Of a stretch of 64,000 bases of DNA, positions 1 to 13,520 are shown one piece after another (positions within the stretch are counted from its first letter, which is position 1; each line of letters opens with the position of its first letter). Position numbers and translations under genes: made by a program. This stretch comes from Macrostomum hystrix (Eukaryota > Platyhelminthes > Macrostomidae), in NCBI GenBank assembly GCA_950097015.1, contig CATNEN010000034.1, positions 6,094,501 to 6,158,500 of the forward strand, given 5' to 3'. The notes under the pieces were generated by a model, which saw only the letters and a program-made list of their open reading frames with translations, made no database searches and was not told the origin of the DNA.

Positions 1-3000
1 CTAGAGTGGGAGCCGACCTCGTTCCCAACTCTGCGCACAATGTTCCAGATGAAGCAGCCGTACGACACCCTGTGGAGGACCGCTCAGCAGATTCATATAA
101 AGAGCGAAGAGTGGCAGAAGGCAGATTTCACCACACTGAGCTTCGAGGAAATCACCAACGAGCTGAGCAACATGTTCTCCTCGGCTACGAAGCTGATGAA
201 AGTGTTTAGCGATACGCCGGGCCCGCAGATGGTGGCCAACAAGGTGCGCCGCAATGTGGAGAAATTCCGTCAGCATCTTCCAGTGATTGAGATTGTCTGC
301 TCACCCGGCCTGCGCAAGCGACACTGGGAGCAAATGTCCGACATTGTGGGCTTCGACCTTAGCCCGCCAGAGGGTGAGGAGACTCCACTGTCGACCTTCC
401 TGGACTACGATCTCAAGGACAACCTGGATAAACTGCTCGAGATCAGCAGCGGTGCCCAGAAGGAGCACACTCTGGAAAGCAATCTGAAGAAGATGAAGGG
501 AGAGTGGAACGATCTCAAGTTCACTCTAATCGACTACCGCGACACTGGCGTGTCGATCTTGTCTTCCGTCGATGAGATCCAGCTGCTGCTGGATGACCAC
601 ATCATGAAGGCGCAAACAATGCGCGGCTCGCCTTACATCAAGCCGTTCGAAGAGGAAATGCGTCATTGGGAGGAGAAGCTCATCTCTATGCAAGACATTC
701 TGGATGTGTGGCTTAAGGTGCAGGCTACCTGGCTCTACCTGGAGCCTATTTTCAGCTCGGAGGATATTCTGGCCCAGATGCCGGAAGAGGGACGCAGGTT
801 CGGAATCGTGGACACCACCTGGAAGGAGATCATGAGCGCCGCAGTTGAGGACCCGCGTTGCCTGACTGCCACGGATCAAAAGGATATGCTGAAGAGACTC
901 ACGGACTCGCACGAGCTGCTCGAACTAATTCAGAAGGGTCTCAACGAGTACCTGGAGAAGAAGCGGCTCTACTTCCCGCGTTTCTTCTTCCTGTCGAACG
1001 ATGAGCTGCTCGAGATTCTGTCCGAGACAAAAGATCCGACCAGGGTGCAGCCTCACCTGAAGAAGTGTTTCGAAGGTATCAGCCGTCTGGAATTCACAGA
1101 GCAGCAGGAGATTGTAGGCATGGTGTCAGCCGAAGGTGAGAGCGTTCCGTTTGTGACGAAAATTCAGCCCCACAAGGCCAAGGGAATGGTGGAGAAGTGG
1201 TTGCTGCAGGTCGAAGACGTCATGATCAACTCCGTGCGCAAGATCATAATCGAGTCGCTCATGGCCTATCCCAGTGACCAGAACCTCAAGCCGAAGAACA
1301 TGCAGCCGCGAAGGCAGTGGGTGCTGGACTGGCCCGGTCAGGTAGTGCTCTGCGTTTCCTCCATTTACTGGACATCCGAGGTGGTTGAGGCGATGAAGTC
1401 CCCTGGCGGCCTCGGAGAGTACCTGAAGAAGTGCAACTCACAGATAGAAGAAATCGTACAGCTTGTGCGCGGCAAGCTAGCTAGTGGAGAGCGCATCACC
1501 CTCGGCGCCCTCACTGTCATTGACGTACACGCCAGGGACGTTGTGAAGGAACTCACTGACAAGGGTGTGTCTTCGCCCAACGACTTCCTGTGGCTGAGTC
1601 AGCTGCGCTACACTTTCAATGGCAGCGACGTAAAAGTCTGTCAAATTACTACTGAACTTTGCTACGGCTACTGAGTACTTGGGAAACACCCCTCGGCTGG
1701 TCATCACTCCGCTGACTGACCGATGCTACCGGACTCTGATGAGCGCGCTGAAACTCAACCTCGGTGGAGCACCCGAAGGCCCGGCCGGAACAGGCAAGAC
1801 AGAGACAAGCAAAGACTTGGCAAAGGCTGTTGCCAAGCAGTGCGTGGTTTTCAATTGCTCCGACGGTCTGGACTACAAGGCCATGGGCAAATTTTTCAAG
1901 GGTCTCGCGCAGGCCGGCGCTTGGGCCTGCTTCGACGAGTTCAATCGCATCGAACTGGAGGTGCTGTCTGTTGTTGCTCAACAGATCCACTGCATCCAAG
2001 TTGCCATTGGTCAGGGACTCAAACGATTCGTGTTCGAGGGAACTGAGCTCAGCCTCAACCCGACCTGCACCATGTTCATCACAATGAACCCCGGCTACGC
2101 GGGACGTCAAGAGCTACCAGACAACTTGAAGGTTCTGTTCCGCTCAGTGGCTATGATGGTGCCAGACTATGGTCTGATCGGAGAAATCTCCCTTTACTCC
2201 ATGGGCTTTGTGGACGCCAGGGCGCTGTCCAGCAAGATCGTGGCCACCTACAAGCTGTGCAGTGAGCAGCTCTCGTCACAGCATCACTACGATTACGGTA
2301 TGCGAGCCGTTAAGTCTGTCCTCACTGCTGCTGGAAATCTGCGACAGAAACTACCAGACGAAGAAGAGGCCGTGCTGCTCCTGAAGGCCATTAACGATGT
2401 CAATCTGCCCAAGTTCCTGGCGCAAGACATCCCTCTGTTTGAGGGCATCATCAGCGATCTGTTTCCTGGAGTCGAGATCGCGAAGCCGGACTATTCCGTT
2501 TTCTTTGACGCTATCAAGGACAACCTGGCGAAGCGGAAGCTTCAACCAGTTCCATGGTTCCTAGAGAAGATTTTGCAGGTGTATGAGATGATCCTAGTCC
2601 GACACGGACTCATGATCGTGGGCGAGACTTTGGGAGGAAAGACTCAGGGCTACCAAGCTCTGGCCGACGCACTGTCCGACCTGAACAGTGCCAACCTCAT
2701 GGAAGAGTTCAAGGTTATCTACCGCATCATCAACCCCAAAGCCATAACTATGGGCCAGCTGTACGGCCAGTTCGATCCCGTGAGCCACGAATGGACAGAC
2801 GGTGTCTTGGCGACCACTTTCCGCGAGTTCGCAGTCGCGCAGAATGATCATCGTCACTGGATCCTGTTCGATGGACCAGTCGACGCGGTGTGGATCGAAA
2901 ACATGAACACTGTGCTCGATGATAATAAGAAGCTCTGCCTGATGAGCGGCGAGATTATCCAGATGTCCAACAAAATGAACTTGATCTTTGAGCCGGCTGA

Positions 3001-6000
3001 TCTTGAGCAAGCCAGTCCGGCCACCGTGTCACGCTGTGGCATGATCTACCTGGAGCCGTCACAGCTCGGCTGGCGACCCTCGATGCAGTCGTACATGCAG
3101 CACGAACTGCCGAAGAATCTGACAGACGAGCACCGCGAGCTCATCACTGACTTGTTCGAATGGCTGGTGGATCCCTGTCTGACCTTCATTAGACAGAACT
3201 GTCGCCTGCTGATCCGCCTGAGTGACATTCACCTGGTTCAGTCGTTTATGCGCCTCTACTCATGCTTACTGGATGAGATTAGGGCCAACGCCAAGGATGG
3301 CAGCGAGCAAATGGAAGAGGGAGCAGAGGTGCCCACAGATGGAATCAGCGCGGGTGAGCTCACAGAGACCCAGGTATTCCAGTGGCTTCAGGGAATCTTC
3401 CTGTTCGCCTTTGTTTGGAGCGTCGGAGCTCATCTCAGCGGCGATGGACGCAAGAAGTTCGACCAGTTCTTCCGTAACCTCATAAACGGCACCAATGCCG
3501 ACTTCCCCAAGCCGAAGTCGTGCAAACTGACCAAGAGCAACATCTTCCCAGACCGCGGAACAATCTACGACTTCTGCTTTGAGAAGAAGGCTAGCGGTGT
3601 CTGGATCGACTGGATGGACATCATCGACCGGAGCCTGCTTAGCATTCCCAAGGAGGCGAAAATCTCCGAAGTTGTGGTGCAGACGGCGGACACAGCACGC
3701 CAGACGTTCTTCCTGCGCACCTTCATGGGCCACGGCGTGCCCTGCATGTTCGTCGGACCCACCGGCACTGGCAAGTCGGCCATTTGCAACTCCTACATTG
3801 TTGGCCTGCCCAAAGAGAAGTACATCCCAAATCTTATCAACTTCTCGGCAAGGACCTCGGCCAATCAGACGCAGGACATTGTCATGTCTAAGCTGGACAG
3901 GCGCCGCAAAGGAGTCTACGGACCTCCAATGGGCAAGAAGTGCGTCCTATTCGTTGACGATCTGAATATGCCTGCCAAGGAGAAGTACGGCGCCCAGCCG
4001 CCAATCGAGCTGCTCCGCCAGTGGATCGACCACGGCCACTGGTTTGACCGGAAGGACACGAGCGCTTTCAAGCTGCAGGACGTCCTGTTCATCACGGCCA
4101 TGGGCCCGCCTGGCGGCGGCCGCTCGGACATTACGAGTCGATTCACGCGTCACATGAACGTCGTTGGCATTGACGAGTTCGACGACGCTACAATGAGCCG
4201 CATCTTCACAACAATTTCCGACTGGCACTTTGCAAAGGGCTTCGAAGGCGGCTTCCTAAGACTGGGCAAGCTCATGGTGAGCGCCACTCTGCAGGTCTAC
4301 AAGGAAGCCATGGCCAGCTTCCTCCCTACTCCCACCAAGTCTCACTACGTGTTCAACCTGCGCGACTTTGCCCGCGTTGTGAGAGGCGTGCTGCTGGTTC
4401 CCTCATCCCACATGACCGAGGAGGCTAAGCTCATGCGCCTCTGGGTGCACGAGGTCTACCGAGTGTTCTACGATCGACTGATTGATCCGGAGGACCGCGT
4501 GAAGTTCTTTGACATCGTCAAGCAGACCTGCAGTGACGCTTTCCGCATGAATGTAGAGAAGATCCTGGGCCATCTGACACTCAGTGGCAAGGTTCAAGAT
4601 GAAGACGTTCGCGCACTAATTTTTGGTGACTACATGAGCGACTCGCGTGTCTATGACGAGGTGACGGACCTCAAGGCACTGACGCTGCGCATGGAGGACC
4701 TGCTTGGCGAGTATAACGAGGTCAGCCGCACCCCGATGCGCCTTGTGATGTTCCAGTTCGCCATTGAGCACATTTCCCGCGTCTGTCGCGTGCTCAAGCA
4801 GGACAACGGCCACGCCCTCCTAGTTGGCGTCGGCGGCAGCGGTCGTCAGAGCGCCGCCAAGCTGGCGACGTCCATCTCAGACTACGCTATCTTCCAGATT
4901 GAGATCTCAAAGAACTACGGCGCAAATGAATGGCGAGATGATCTCAAAAAGGTGCACAAACCGCAAAAACGCAATCCTGCCATTACTAGCATGTCAATGT
5001 TTACCGCTTTCATTTTCCAATTCTTTCCAATTATTTAACTTACAGCTAATGCGAGCCGCCGGATGCGACGCCAAGCCAACGGTGTTCCTTTTCTCCGACA
5101 ACCAGATCAAGCAGGAGTCCTTCATGGAGGACATCAGCATGCTGCTGAACACTGGCGATGTGCCGAACCTCTATCCGTCGGATGAGAAGGCCGAAATTAT
5201 TGAGAAAATGCAGCAGGCTGCTCGACAGGAGGTGAGAGTGTAGCGAAGTTTTTATGAAAACGTTAATTTAGTTTTGTTCTTTTTTCAGACAAAAAAATAA
5301 AAAAATGTTTATTACTTTTTTGTTATAGGAGCGAGATACGGTAAGTGCCGTATGTGGTAGCTTCGTGCTAGAATATTTTGTTACCCTGTAATCTTAGAAT
5401 GCGCTTAAAGTGCATTTTATGTGATTGACTTTGTGCTAATTTTGTGTTGCTACCTAACTAATGATAAGTTCCTGCTATAAGCTGCGACTTGTAGACGATT
5501 GATTCGTCAAATTAACTAACCAAAATAAGCGGCTTTGTTTGTGAAAATTTCAGAAATTTGGTTTGTCTGTTGTGTCAGATTTATATGAAAGGCACCTCTC
5601 GCAATCAATGAGTTGTTGCACTAATCTCTCTCGTACCGACACATGAGGATGGGGATCTGACAACAAGTTAGTTTAACAAATACCATTTTGTTTATACCTG
5701 TACTAAAATCACTAGTAAAAACCTTAATTTGGGGTCCGAGTAATGTGAAATATTGTGGTCGATTTGATTTTAACGCCCCTGCATAGACCTTTGCGTTTGA
5801 TTTTAACGGACAGCACACTAATCAGTGTTTTGATTTACGCACAATAAACTCATCATTGATCTTTAAAAATGGGACACAGATATTATCTAAGTTTTACTCA
5901 TGTCGGATTCCAGGGCCGTAAAATTGAAGCCACACCGCTGGCCATGTACAACTACTTCATCGAGAGGGTCCGACAGAATCTGCACATAGTGCTCACAATG

Positions 6001-9000
6001 AGTCCAATCGGAGACGCGTTCAGAAACCGGCTGAGAATGTTCCCGTCCCTCATCAACTGCTGCACTATTGACTGGTTCCAGGTGAGACACTGAATGTCCA
6101 TATGAGCCTGCACGGACTAATAAACTCCTATAACTTTTTTCGCACCACCCTTGAACAGGCCTGGCCTGAGGATGCCCTGGAGATGGTGGCCAACAAGTTC
6201 CTGGAGGACATCGATATGGAGGACGAAGAGCGCAAGCAGATTGTCGCCATGTGCAAGCACTTCCACGAGAGCGTCCGTCTGCTGTCGCAGCAGTTCCGCG
6301 AGGAGCTGCGCCGCTACAACTACGTGACTCCGACTTCCTACCTGGAGCTCATCCAGACCTTCAGGAAGCTGATTAGCATGAAGCGTAACGAGTTGACAAC
6401 GATGCGAAACCGCTACCTAACTGGCCTGGAGAAGCTGGAGTTTGCGGCCAGCGAAGTTGGAAGTAAGTTTCCTGGAATGAAGAAATTGGCTGCGGCCTTT
6501 TATTCAGCTTAGGATTGAGTCTTATCTATTCTCACAAAACTCATTCAATTGATTTTCAGAGATGCAAAAGGAGCTGCAAGATCTACAGCCGAAGTTGAAG
6601 GTGACATCGGAGGAGACGGAGAAGCTGCTAGTCAAGATCGAGCAGGATGCCGTGGAAGTGGAGGCCAAGAAGGAGGTTGTGTCGGCTGACGAGGCCATCA
6701 CCAATGAAGCTGCCGCTGCAGCCCAGGCCATAAAGGATGAGTGCGAGGAGGACCTGTCGGAGGCAATGCCAGCCCTAGAGGAGGCCATCCGCGCCTTGAA
6801 CACTCTGAAGCCTAGCGACATCAACGAGGTGAAGTCGCTGAAGTCGCCGCCGGCGATCATCAAGCTGGTGATGGAGGCGGTGTGCGTGATGCTGGCGGAG
6901 AAGCCGGTGCGCAAACCGGAGCCGGGCACTGGTCGCATGATCGAGGACTACTGGGACACCTCTGTGCGTATCTTGAACGACATGCGCTTCCTGGACAAGC
7001 TTCGGGCCTACGACAAGGATCATATTTCGCCGGCTATTATGAAGAAAATCCGAGACGTGTACATGCCCAAGCCGGACTTTGAGCCCAAGGTGGTGAAGAA
7101 CGCCTCCACTGCGTGCGAAGGTCTCTGCAAGTGGGTACGTGCCATGGACAAGTACGACGCTGTAGCCAAGGTAGTTGCGCCGAAGAAGGAGAAGCTCAAG
7201 ATTGCTGAGGCCGACCTGCATGAGCAAATGACGAAGCTGAATGCCAAGCGGGCGGAACTGAAGGAGGTGCAGGACAAGCTTCAGGCTCTCTACGACGAAC
7301 TGGAGGAGAACCAGAACAAAAAGAAGGAGCTGGAGGATCAGATTGACCTGTGCGAGAAGAAGCTGGTTCGAGCTGAGAAGCTGATCGGCGGTCTTGGCGG
7401 CGAGAAGGACAGGTGGACCGCTGCAGCTGAGGTGCTCGGTGAGAGGTATCACAACATTATTGGCGACGTGCTGCTCAGCTCCGCGGTTGTTGCTTACCTT
7501 GGAGCATTCACCGTCGACTACAGAAGCGTGAGCCGTCTACGCATTTTTTTTTAAGAATAAATCTAAAACTTTTTTTCGAAGTTTAAATATTAAGAACGAG
7601 AACTAAAACCCACCCATATAACTGTTTTAGTCTGTGATCAATGAGTGGCACAAACTGTGCAAGGAGAAGGAAATTCCCTGTTCTACAAACTTCCGCATGG
7701 TCGACGTCCTCGGTGAACCCGTGCTAATCCGCGAGTGGAACATCGCTGGCCTGCCAGTGGACTCCTTCTCCATTGACAACGGCATAATGGTGAAGAACTC
7801 CAATCGCTGGCCGCTGATGATTGACCCTCAGGGCCAGGCGAACAAGTGGGTGAAGAACATGGAGAAGAAGAAGAAGCTGGCTGTCATCAAGCCGACTGAC
7901 TCGAGCTACGTGCGCGTGCTGGAGAACAGCATCCAGTTTGGCATTCCGGTGCTGCTGGAAAATGTTGGCGAAGAGCTGGATCCCATACTAGAGAATGTGC
8001 TCAACAAGCAAACTTACAAGCAGGCCGGTGTTGAGTACATTAGACTCGGTGACAGTGTCATTGAATACAGCAAAGATTTCAGGTTTTACATCACCACTAG
8101 CCTGAGAAATCCGCACTATCTGCCCGAAGTGTCGGTGAAAGTTATCCTGCTGAACTTCATGATCACTCCGCTGGGCCTGCAAGACCAGCTGCTGGGCATT
8201 GTGGCCGCCAAGGAGAAGCCAGAGCTCGAGGAGAAAAAGAATCAGCTCATTCTGGAGAGCGCCGAGAACAAGAAGCAGCTCAAAGAGATTGAGGACAAAA
8301 TCTTGGAGGTGTTGAGCTCCGCCCAGGGCAACATCCTGGAGAACGAAAGCGCCATCACTATACTCAGCTCATCCAAGAAGCTCAGCGAGGAGATCAGCGA
8401 GAAGCAAGCCGTGGCCGAGACCACCCAGGTTGAGATTGATCGGACGAGAAACGGGTACAAGCCGGTGGCTCTGCACGGCTCGATCCTGTTCTTCTGCATC
8501 TCGGACATGGCTAACATTGATCCCATGTACCAGTACAGCCTGACCTGGTTCATCAACCTATTCCTAATGGTGAGCGATGCGTCTTCGGCTTTCGGCATTT
8601 GAGGAGTAGGAAGTAGAAAGATTGGAAAGATAAAACGTTACTTCTCTCTCATTTCAGTCCATTGTCAACAGCGAGAAATCAAACGATCTCGAGGAGAGAA
8701 TCAGCAATTTGAACGATCACTTCACCAACAGCATCTACCGAAATATCTGCCGATCCCTATTTGAGAAGGACAAGCTGTTGTTCTCTCTCATCATGTGCAT
8801 CGCCATTATGAAGGGGCAGTAAGTGTTCCGAGATTCCAAAGTCAAGTGTTAAATAATTTGTCTTTGAGTTTAATCTGCACAAATGCGCATTTGACTCCTA
8901 CTTTCAGAAACAAGATCGACGACAAAGTCTGGCGCTTCCTGCTGACTGGCGGTGTTGCTCTTGACAACCCGAATCCGAACCCGGCGCCAGAATGGCTGCA

Positions 9001-11839
9001 GGACAAGAACTGGTCGGAGATTGTGCGCGCCTCGTCCCTGCCGAACCTGCGTGGTTTTATGGAGCGTGAGTGCATGAGGGCAGTAGGTATTGGCACATCA
9101 TTTGGCGACAGTCACAGCCAGCGAGAGGCAATTCTGCCCATTCGGCTTAGCACAAACGCTCACATTTCTGCAATAAGTTTTGATTGTTAGGCACTTTAAG
9201 CTCTCACTATGCTTAGGGGTTGGTCCCCATCGGCGTAAGTTGCACGAAAAGTTACGAATTGTTATCTACGCTGCACCTCAGATTACTGTGGCCCCTCCGC
9301 AGACTCGAGCTCGTGCGAGAGTCAAACACTTTGAATGGCCATTGTGCTGTTCGGCTTATACGCGTAGAACTTGTTCCGACAAAAATGTTCCATTTTTTCC
9401 TTTTAGACGTTCGTGACAACACCGCAAAGTGGAAGGAGATGTACGATTCAACAGCGCCGCACGAGTTTCACTATCCAGATCGGTTCCGCGCCCTGAAAGG
9501 CCTCGACAGCCTGGTAGTGCTGCGCTGCTTCCGTCCCGACAAAATGGTCCCAGCAGTACAGAGCTTCATCGTTGACAACCTGGGCCAGACGTACATTGAG
9601 CCGCCGACCTTCGACCTGGCAGGATCATTCGCAGACTCAAACTGCTGCTCGCCGCTAATCTTCGTATTGTCGCCGGGCGCTGATCCGATGGCGTCGCTAA
9701 CCAAACTCGGCGAGGACAAGGGCTTCACTCCGGAGGCCATTGGTAGAATCTCACTAGGCCAGGGTCAGGGACCGATTGCAGAACAGATGATCAAGCAGGC
9801 AATCAAGGATGGCACTTGGGTGGTGCTGCAGAACTGCCACCTGGCCACGTCCTGGATGACCGCTCTGGAGAAGATCTGCAACGAGGTGATCGTTCCGGAG
9901 AACACTCACGAGAATTTCCGTCTCTGGCTCACCAGCTACCCGTCAGAGAGTTTCCCGGTATCCATTCTGCAAAATGGTGTCAAGATGACTAACGAGCCGC
10001 CAAAGGGTCTACGTGCCAATCTGCTGCGATCCTTCCTCAATGATCCCATCTCGGATCCGAAGTTCTTCTCCGGCTGCAAAGACAACGGACGCTGGCACAA
10101 GATGCTGTTCGGGTTGTGCTTCTTCCACGCTCTAGTGCAGGAGAGGCGCAAATTCGGCCCTCTAGGCTGGAACATTCCGTACGAATTCAACGAGAGCGAC
10201 CTGCGCATCAGCATGCGCCAGATGCAGATGTTCCTTAACGAGTACGAGGAGCTGCCGTTGGAGGCGCTCACCTACCTGACCGGTGAATGCAACTATGGCG
10301 GCCGAGTCACCGACGATAAGGATAGGCGGCTGCTGAACTCGCTGTTGAAAATATTCTACGTCACTGACGTTGTCGAGACTGAAAACTACAGGTATATTGA
10401 ATAGATTTGAAGCCGACTATATCTATGTATTAACTTTTAAGTTGTCAAATCAAGTTGTCAAGTTTCTTCCCCTATTTTGAGAATTCAAACGCAAAGGCTT
10501 TAATTTTTTCATTTTTTCTATACCTATTAGCCGCTAAATTATTCCAGGTTCTCATCTAGCGGACTCTACTACGCGCCCAAGGAGGGTCCTTACCAGAGCT
10601 ACGTAGATTACGTTCGCTCCCTGCCGCTCAACCCGCTGCCCGAAGTCTACGGTCTCCACGACAATGCCGACATCACCAAGGACAACCAGGAGACAAATCA
10701 GCTGTTCGAAGGCATTCTGCTGACTTTGCCCCGCGAGTCCGATGGAGAGGGCAAATCGCCGGAAGCCACAATTCAGGATCTGGCGGCCGATATTCTTACA
10801 AAGCTGCCGAAGAACTTCGACCTTGAGATGGTGAGCACAAGTAAAATTAGAAGGCTTTCGTCCCTTTTTAAATCTAGGCACTTGATTCGAAATTGAGATT
10901 CGGCTTATAAATATTATTATTTCATGAAAATTTAGGTTATAAGAAAGTATCCAGTTGAGTACACGGAGTCGATGAACACAGTACTGCGCCAGGAGCTGAT
11001 CCGATTCAATCGTCTGATATCCGTGGTGCGAGAGACTTTGCTGAACTTGCAGAAGGCAATCAAGGGCCTGGTGGTGATGTCAGCTGAGCTAGAGAACGTG
11101 TTTACCTCGATGCTCATCGGCAAGGTGCCCGCAGCCTGGGCAGCCAAGTCCTACCCGTCCTTGAAGCCGCTCGGCAGCTACGTGAACGATCTCATTGCGC
11201 GTCTGAAGTTCTTCCAAGCCTGGATCGATTCGGGTGCTCCGCCGACCTTCTGGATTTCCGGATTCTACTTCACGCAATCCTTCCTCACGGGAGTACTGCA
11301 GAACTATGCCAGACGCTACACCATCCCGATTGACACAGTCAGCTTCGAATTTGAAGTCACTAAGGAGCCGGATTACATCAGCGAGAAGCCCAGCGATGGC
11401 GCCTACGTTAGCGGCCTGTACTTGGAGGGCGCCCGCTGGGATCACCAGGGAGGCGTCCTGACCGAGTCTCATCCCAAGATTCTGTTCGATGCTCTGCCAG
11501 TGGTGCGTGTTTCCTTTTTACTGATTATAATATTGCGTCTGTCAAATCGGTACAGATTAAATACAATTTGAGGTTTCAGTGTTGGTCAGGAGGGATTTGT
11601 AACCTTTCACAAAACTCTCACCAAAATTTCAGCTGTGGCTCAAGCCCGCCCGAACTGCCGACATTGACAAGACGGGCACCTACGACTGTCCAGTGTACAA
11701 GACCTCGGCCCGGCGCGGAGTCCTGTCCACCACAGGTCACAGCACCAACTTCGTGCTGCTGATCTTTCTTAATACCAAGCAGGATCCGTCGCACTGGATC
11801 AACCGGGGCGTCGCTGCGCTCTGCCAACTGGACGATTGA
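1..11839 (+). CDS. DNAH7: Axonemal dynein heavy chain, inner-arm DNAH7/3/12 type (5' partial, one apparent frameshift)
   Basis: This is the motor subunit of a ciliary inner-arm dynein, which hydrolyses ATP to slide axonemal doublets. Exons read as 1-1671 plus 1673-4951, 5046-5231, 5914-6081, 6159-6462, 6560-7527, 7631-8569, 8658-8818, 8908-9065, 9407-10391, 10548-10830, 10936-11502 and 11633-11839, all with GT-AG junctions that keep frame, giving about 3291 residues. The window opens inside the linker domain (HWEQ near 330). P-loops follow: AAA1 GPAGTGKT at 1778-1801, AAA2 GETLGGKT at 2621-2644, AAA3 GPTGTGKS at 3755-3778 and AAA4 GVGGSGRQS from 4826. AAA4 has R where K is usual, as I recall for this subfamily. 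The stalk coiled coils and microtubule-binding tip lie in 6562-7410, and AAA5, AAA6 and the C-terminal domain follow. The C-terminus [15 protein letters not shown] matches my memory of the DNAH7 end. Full-length relatives have about 4000 residues, so roughly 700 N-terminal residues lie upstream. The choice between DNAH7, 3 and 12 rests on memory of sequences and needs a tree. Confidence 0.96.
1672..1672 (+). other. Single-base frameshift within the dynein exon
   Basis: Reading from the window start, the frame ends TAC GGC TAC TGA at 1663-1674. Removing the T at 1672 restores GYGYEYLGN, which is the conserved dynein sequence directly before AAA1. No intron can lie here because protein homology is continuous on both sides. 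It is either a sequencing or assembly indel or a true disabling mutation. The remaining 10 kb of coding sequence is open and conserved, which favours an error. Confidence 0.85.
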
Positions 11840-13015
11840 CACCAATGTACTTTTCCCATGATTTGGTCTAGTTTCTGTGCGTTCTTCGTACTTTATTTCG
11901 TAGACTTCTTTGAGAATATTCAATGTGACAGAATCATTGCTATTTTTACGCTTGCTCACAATTTCCAGAGGTAATGTTTTGTTAACTCAAACAGACTTTC
12001 AAGTGTGATGAAAATGTCACAGATTTATACCTTAATACCTATGATCACTCTAAACTGTTGCTTTGTACTGTTTTTTTTCACAGATTCTGGCTGTTTTTTT
12101 GTCCGGTGGCTGAAAAGTTTTGTTGAAAAAAGCAGCATAAAACCAATGAGTAAAAAAATCAAACTCAAGATAGGAATCGAGAAAGCAATTAGACCACATC
12201 TAGCCATCGACAGAAACACGAATCGGTGATTATTTTTTCTGTATTCCTAAAAATTCGAATTCGTACGTTTAACTTTGCGAACAGAGCGTTCCAACCTTTT
12301 TTTAACAGAACTTGGCTCGAGCCATTCTTCCTGAAGCACAATGAGCTGCAAATAATATTTTTTTGTCCGAGATAAAAATCTGCTTTAGAAACTCATAGCC
12401 TATTAATCCTATTAAGCCTGCTAGCTTAAAGTATTTTTCTGTGTTGTAAAGCCGGCGAATGCTTATTTCAAAATTCAATAGAACTTACGAATATTTTTTA
12501 CAATTAATTAAGAGTACATTCTTCATAGATATGGTGCACCTTTCTTTGCCAACAGTGTAGAACTAACAACTTACTGCGTAGTTACTTTTTTCTGTTCTCT
12601 TTCTTGTTTTTGAAGACTTTTCCTATACAAAGATTTCATGTTTCTTTAACAAATATTGCAAAATTATGGTCGAACAACAATAGGTGTACTTGTGAAATAA
12701 AAGATAAACTGTCTTACTTTTTATAAGACATTGAACATCGAATTATGGTGATTTTTATTCATTATGAAGTCGCCTTTGCGGTTGATTTTTTGTAAATTTT
12801 TGTTGCATGATTGTCTCTCATTGGCAGCTCTGTGCTGTGGCTTTGAAATTTACAAGAGTTGCACCATATTCTTGATAATTGTGCTGATTGCTTGGTTGGA
12901 AGACAATGCTCTGATTAATTGATCAGGCTATGCCAAACGAAAGCTTGAAAAGTATTTCGTCCAAGCTATATTTAACTTATCTATGGGGCAATTTATTTAT
13001 TTAACTTATCTATCT
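11840..13015. other. Dynein 3' flank, AT-rich, no gene seen
   Basis: AT-rich sequence follows the dynein stop. AATAAA at 12696-12701 is a possible polyadenylation signal but lies about 860 bases downstream. The open frames here have no recognisable composition or homology, and I see no other signal. Confidence 0.6.
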
Positions 13016-13019
13016 GTCG

Positions 13020-13520
13020 AACGGCGCCAGGTCCCAGCTGTTCCAGGCGGTTGTCGAGACCGCCCTGTTGTACAATGCTGAGACCTGGACGATGACCGGG
13101 GCGCTCGAGGCGCAGCTCGACGCGGCGCATGCGGCCCTAGTTCGCGCCGCTTTCGGTGCCCGCCGCGGCCCTGGCAGCGAGACAACCGAGTCCCTTTACC
13201 AGCGTGCGTGCCTAACGCGGCCTTCTGTCCTGCTGAGTCAGCGGCGCCTGTGGCTGTCCGGGCATGTCATCCGGTCGAAGCCTACTGCCCAGAGCCGCTG
13301 CAGGATGTCCTGCTGTGGACCTCGCAGGGACCGCGCAGGCACGGCCAGGGACGATCAGCCCGTTATGTCGACCGTCTTTTTGAAGACACGCGAGCACCCA
13401 GCCAGGCGGCCGGTGTGAAGCATGTTAGAGACCTGGCTCTGAAACGCGCGATTTGACGCTCCCCCCTCTCGGCCACTTCAGTGGTCGGCGTGGGGCGTAA
13501 CTATTATTATTATTATTATG
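13020..13520 (+). mobile_element. 5'-truncated non-LTR retrotransposon (LINE), C-terminal and 3' end only
   Basis: The frame from 13023 reads RSQLFQAVVETALLYNAETW, a motif found after the reverse-transcriptase palm in RTE/CR1-like LINEs. It matches the copy on the minus strand at 60.5-61 kb (RSQLFQAVVDTVLLY there). A frameshift lies near 13275: the family protein continues as EAYCPEPLQDVLLWT in another frame and ends at the stop at 13454-13456. The 3' end has a hairpin-forming CGGCCACTTCAGTGGTCGG and a (TAT)n tail at 13502-13519, again as in the other copy. It is dead on arrival: short and frameshifted. Confidence 0.85.

Noticed and set aside
12005-12229. Small frame with a hydrophobic stretch after the dynein gene
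   Set aside because: AT-rich composition like the surrounding spacer; hydrophobic residues come from T-runs.
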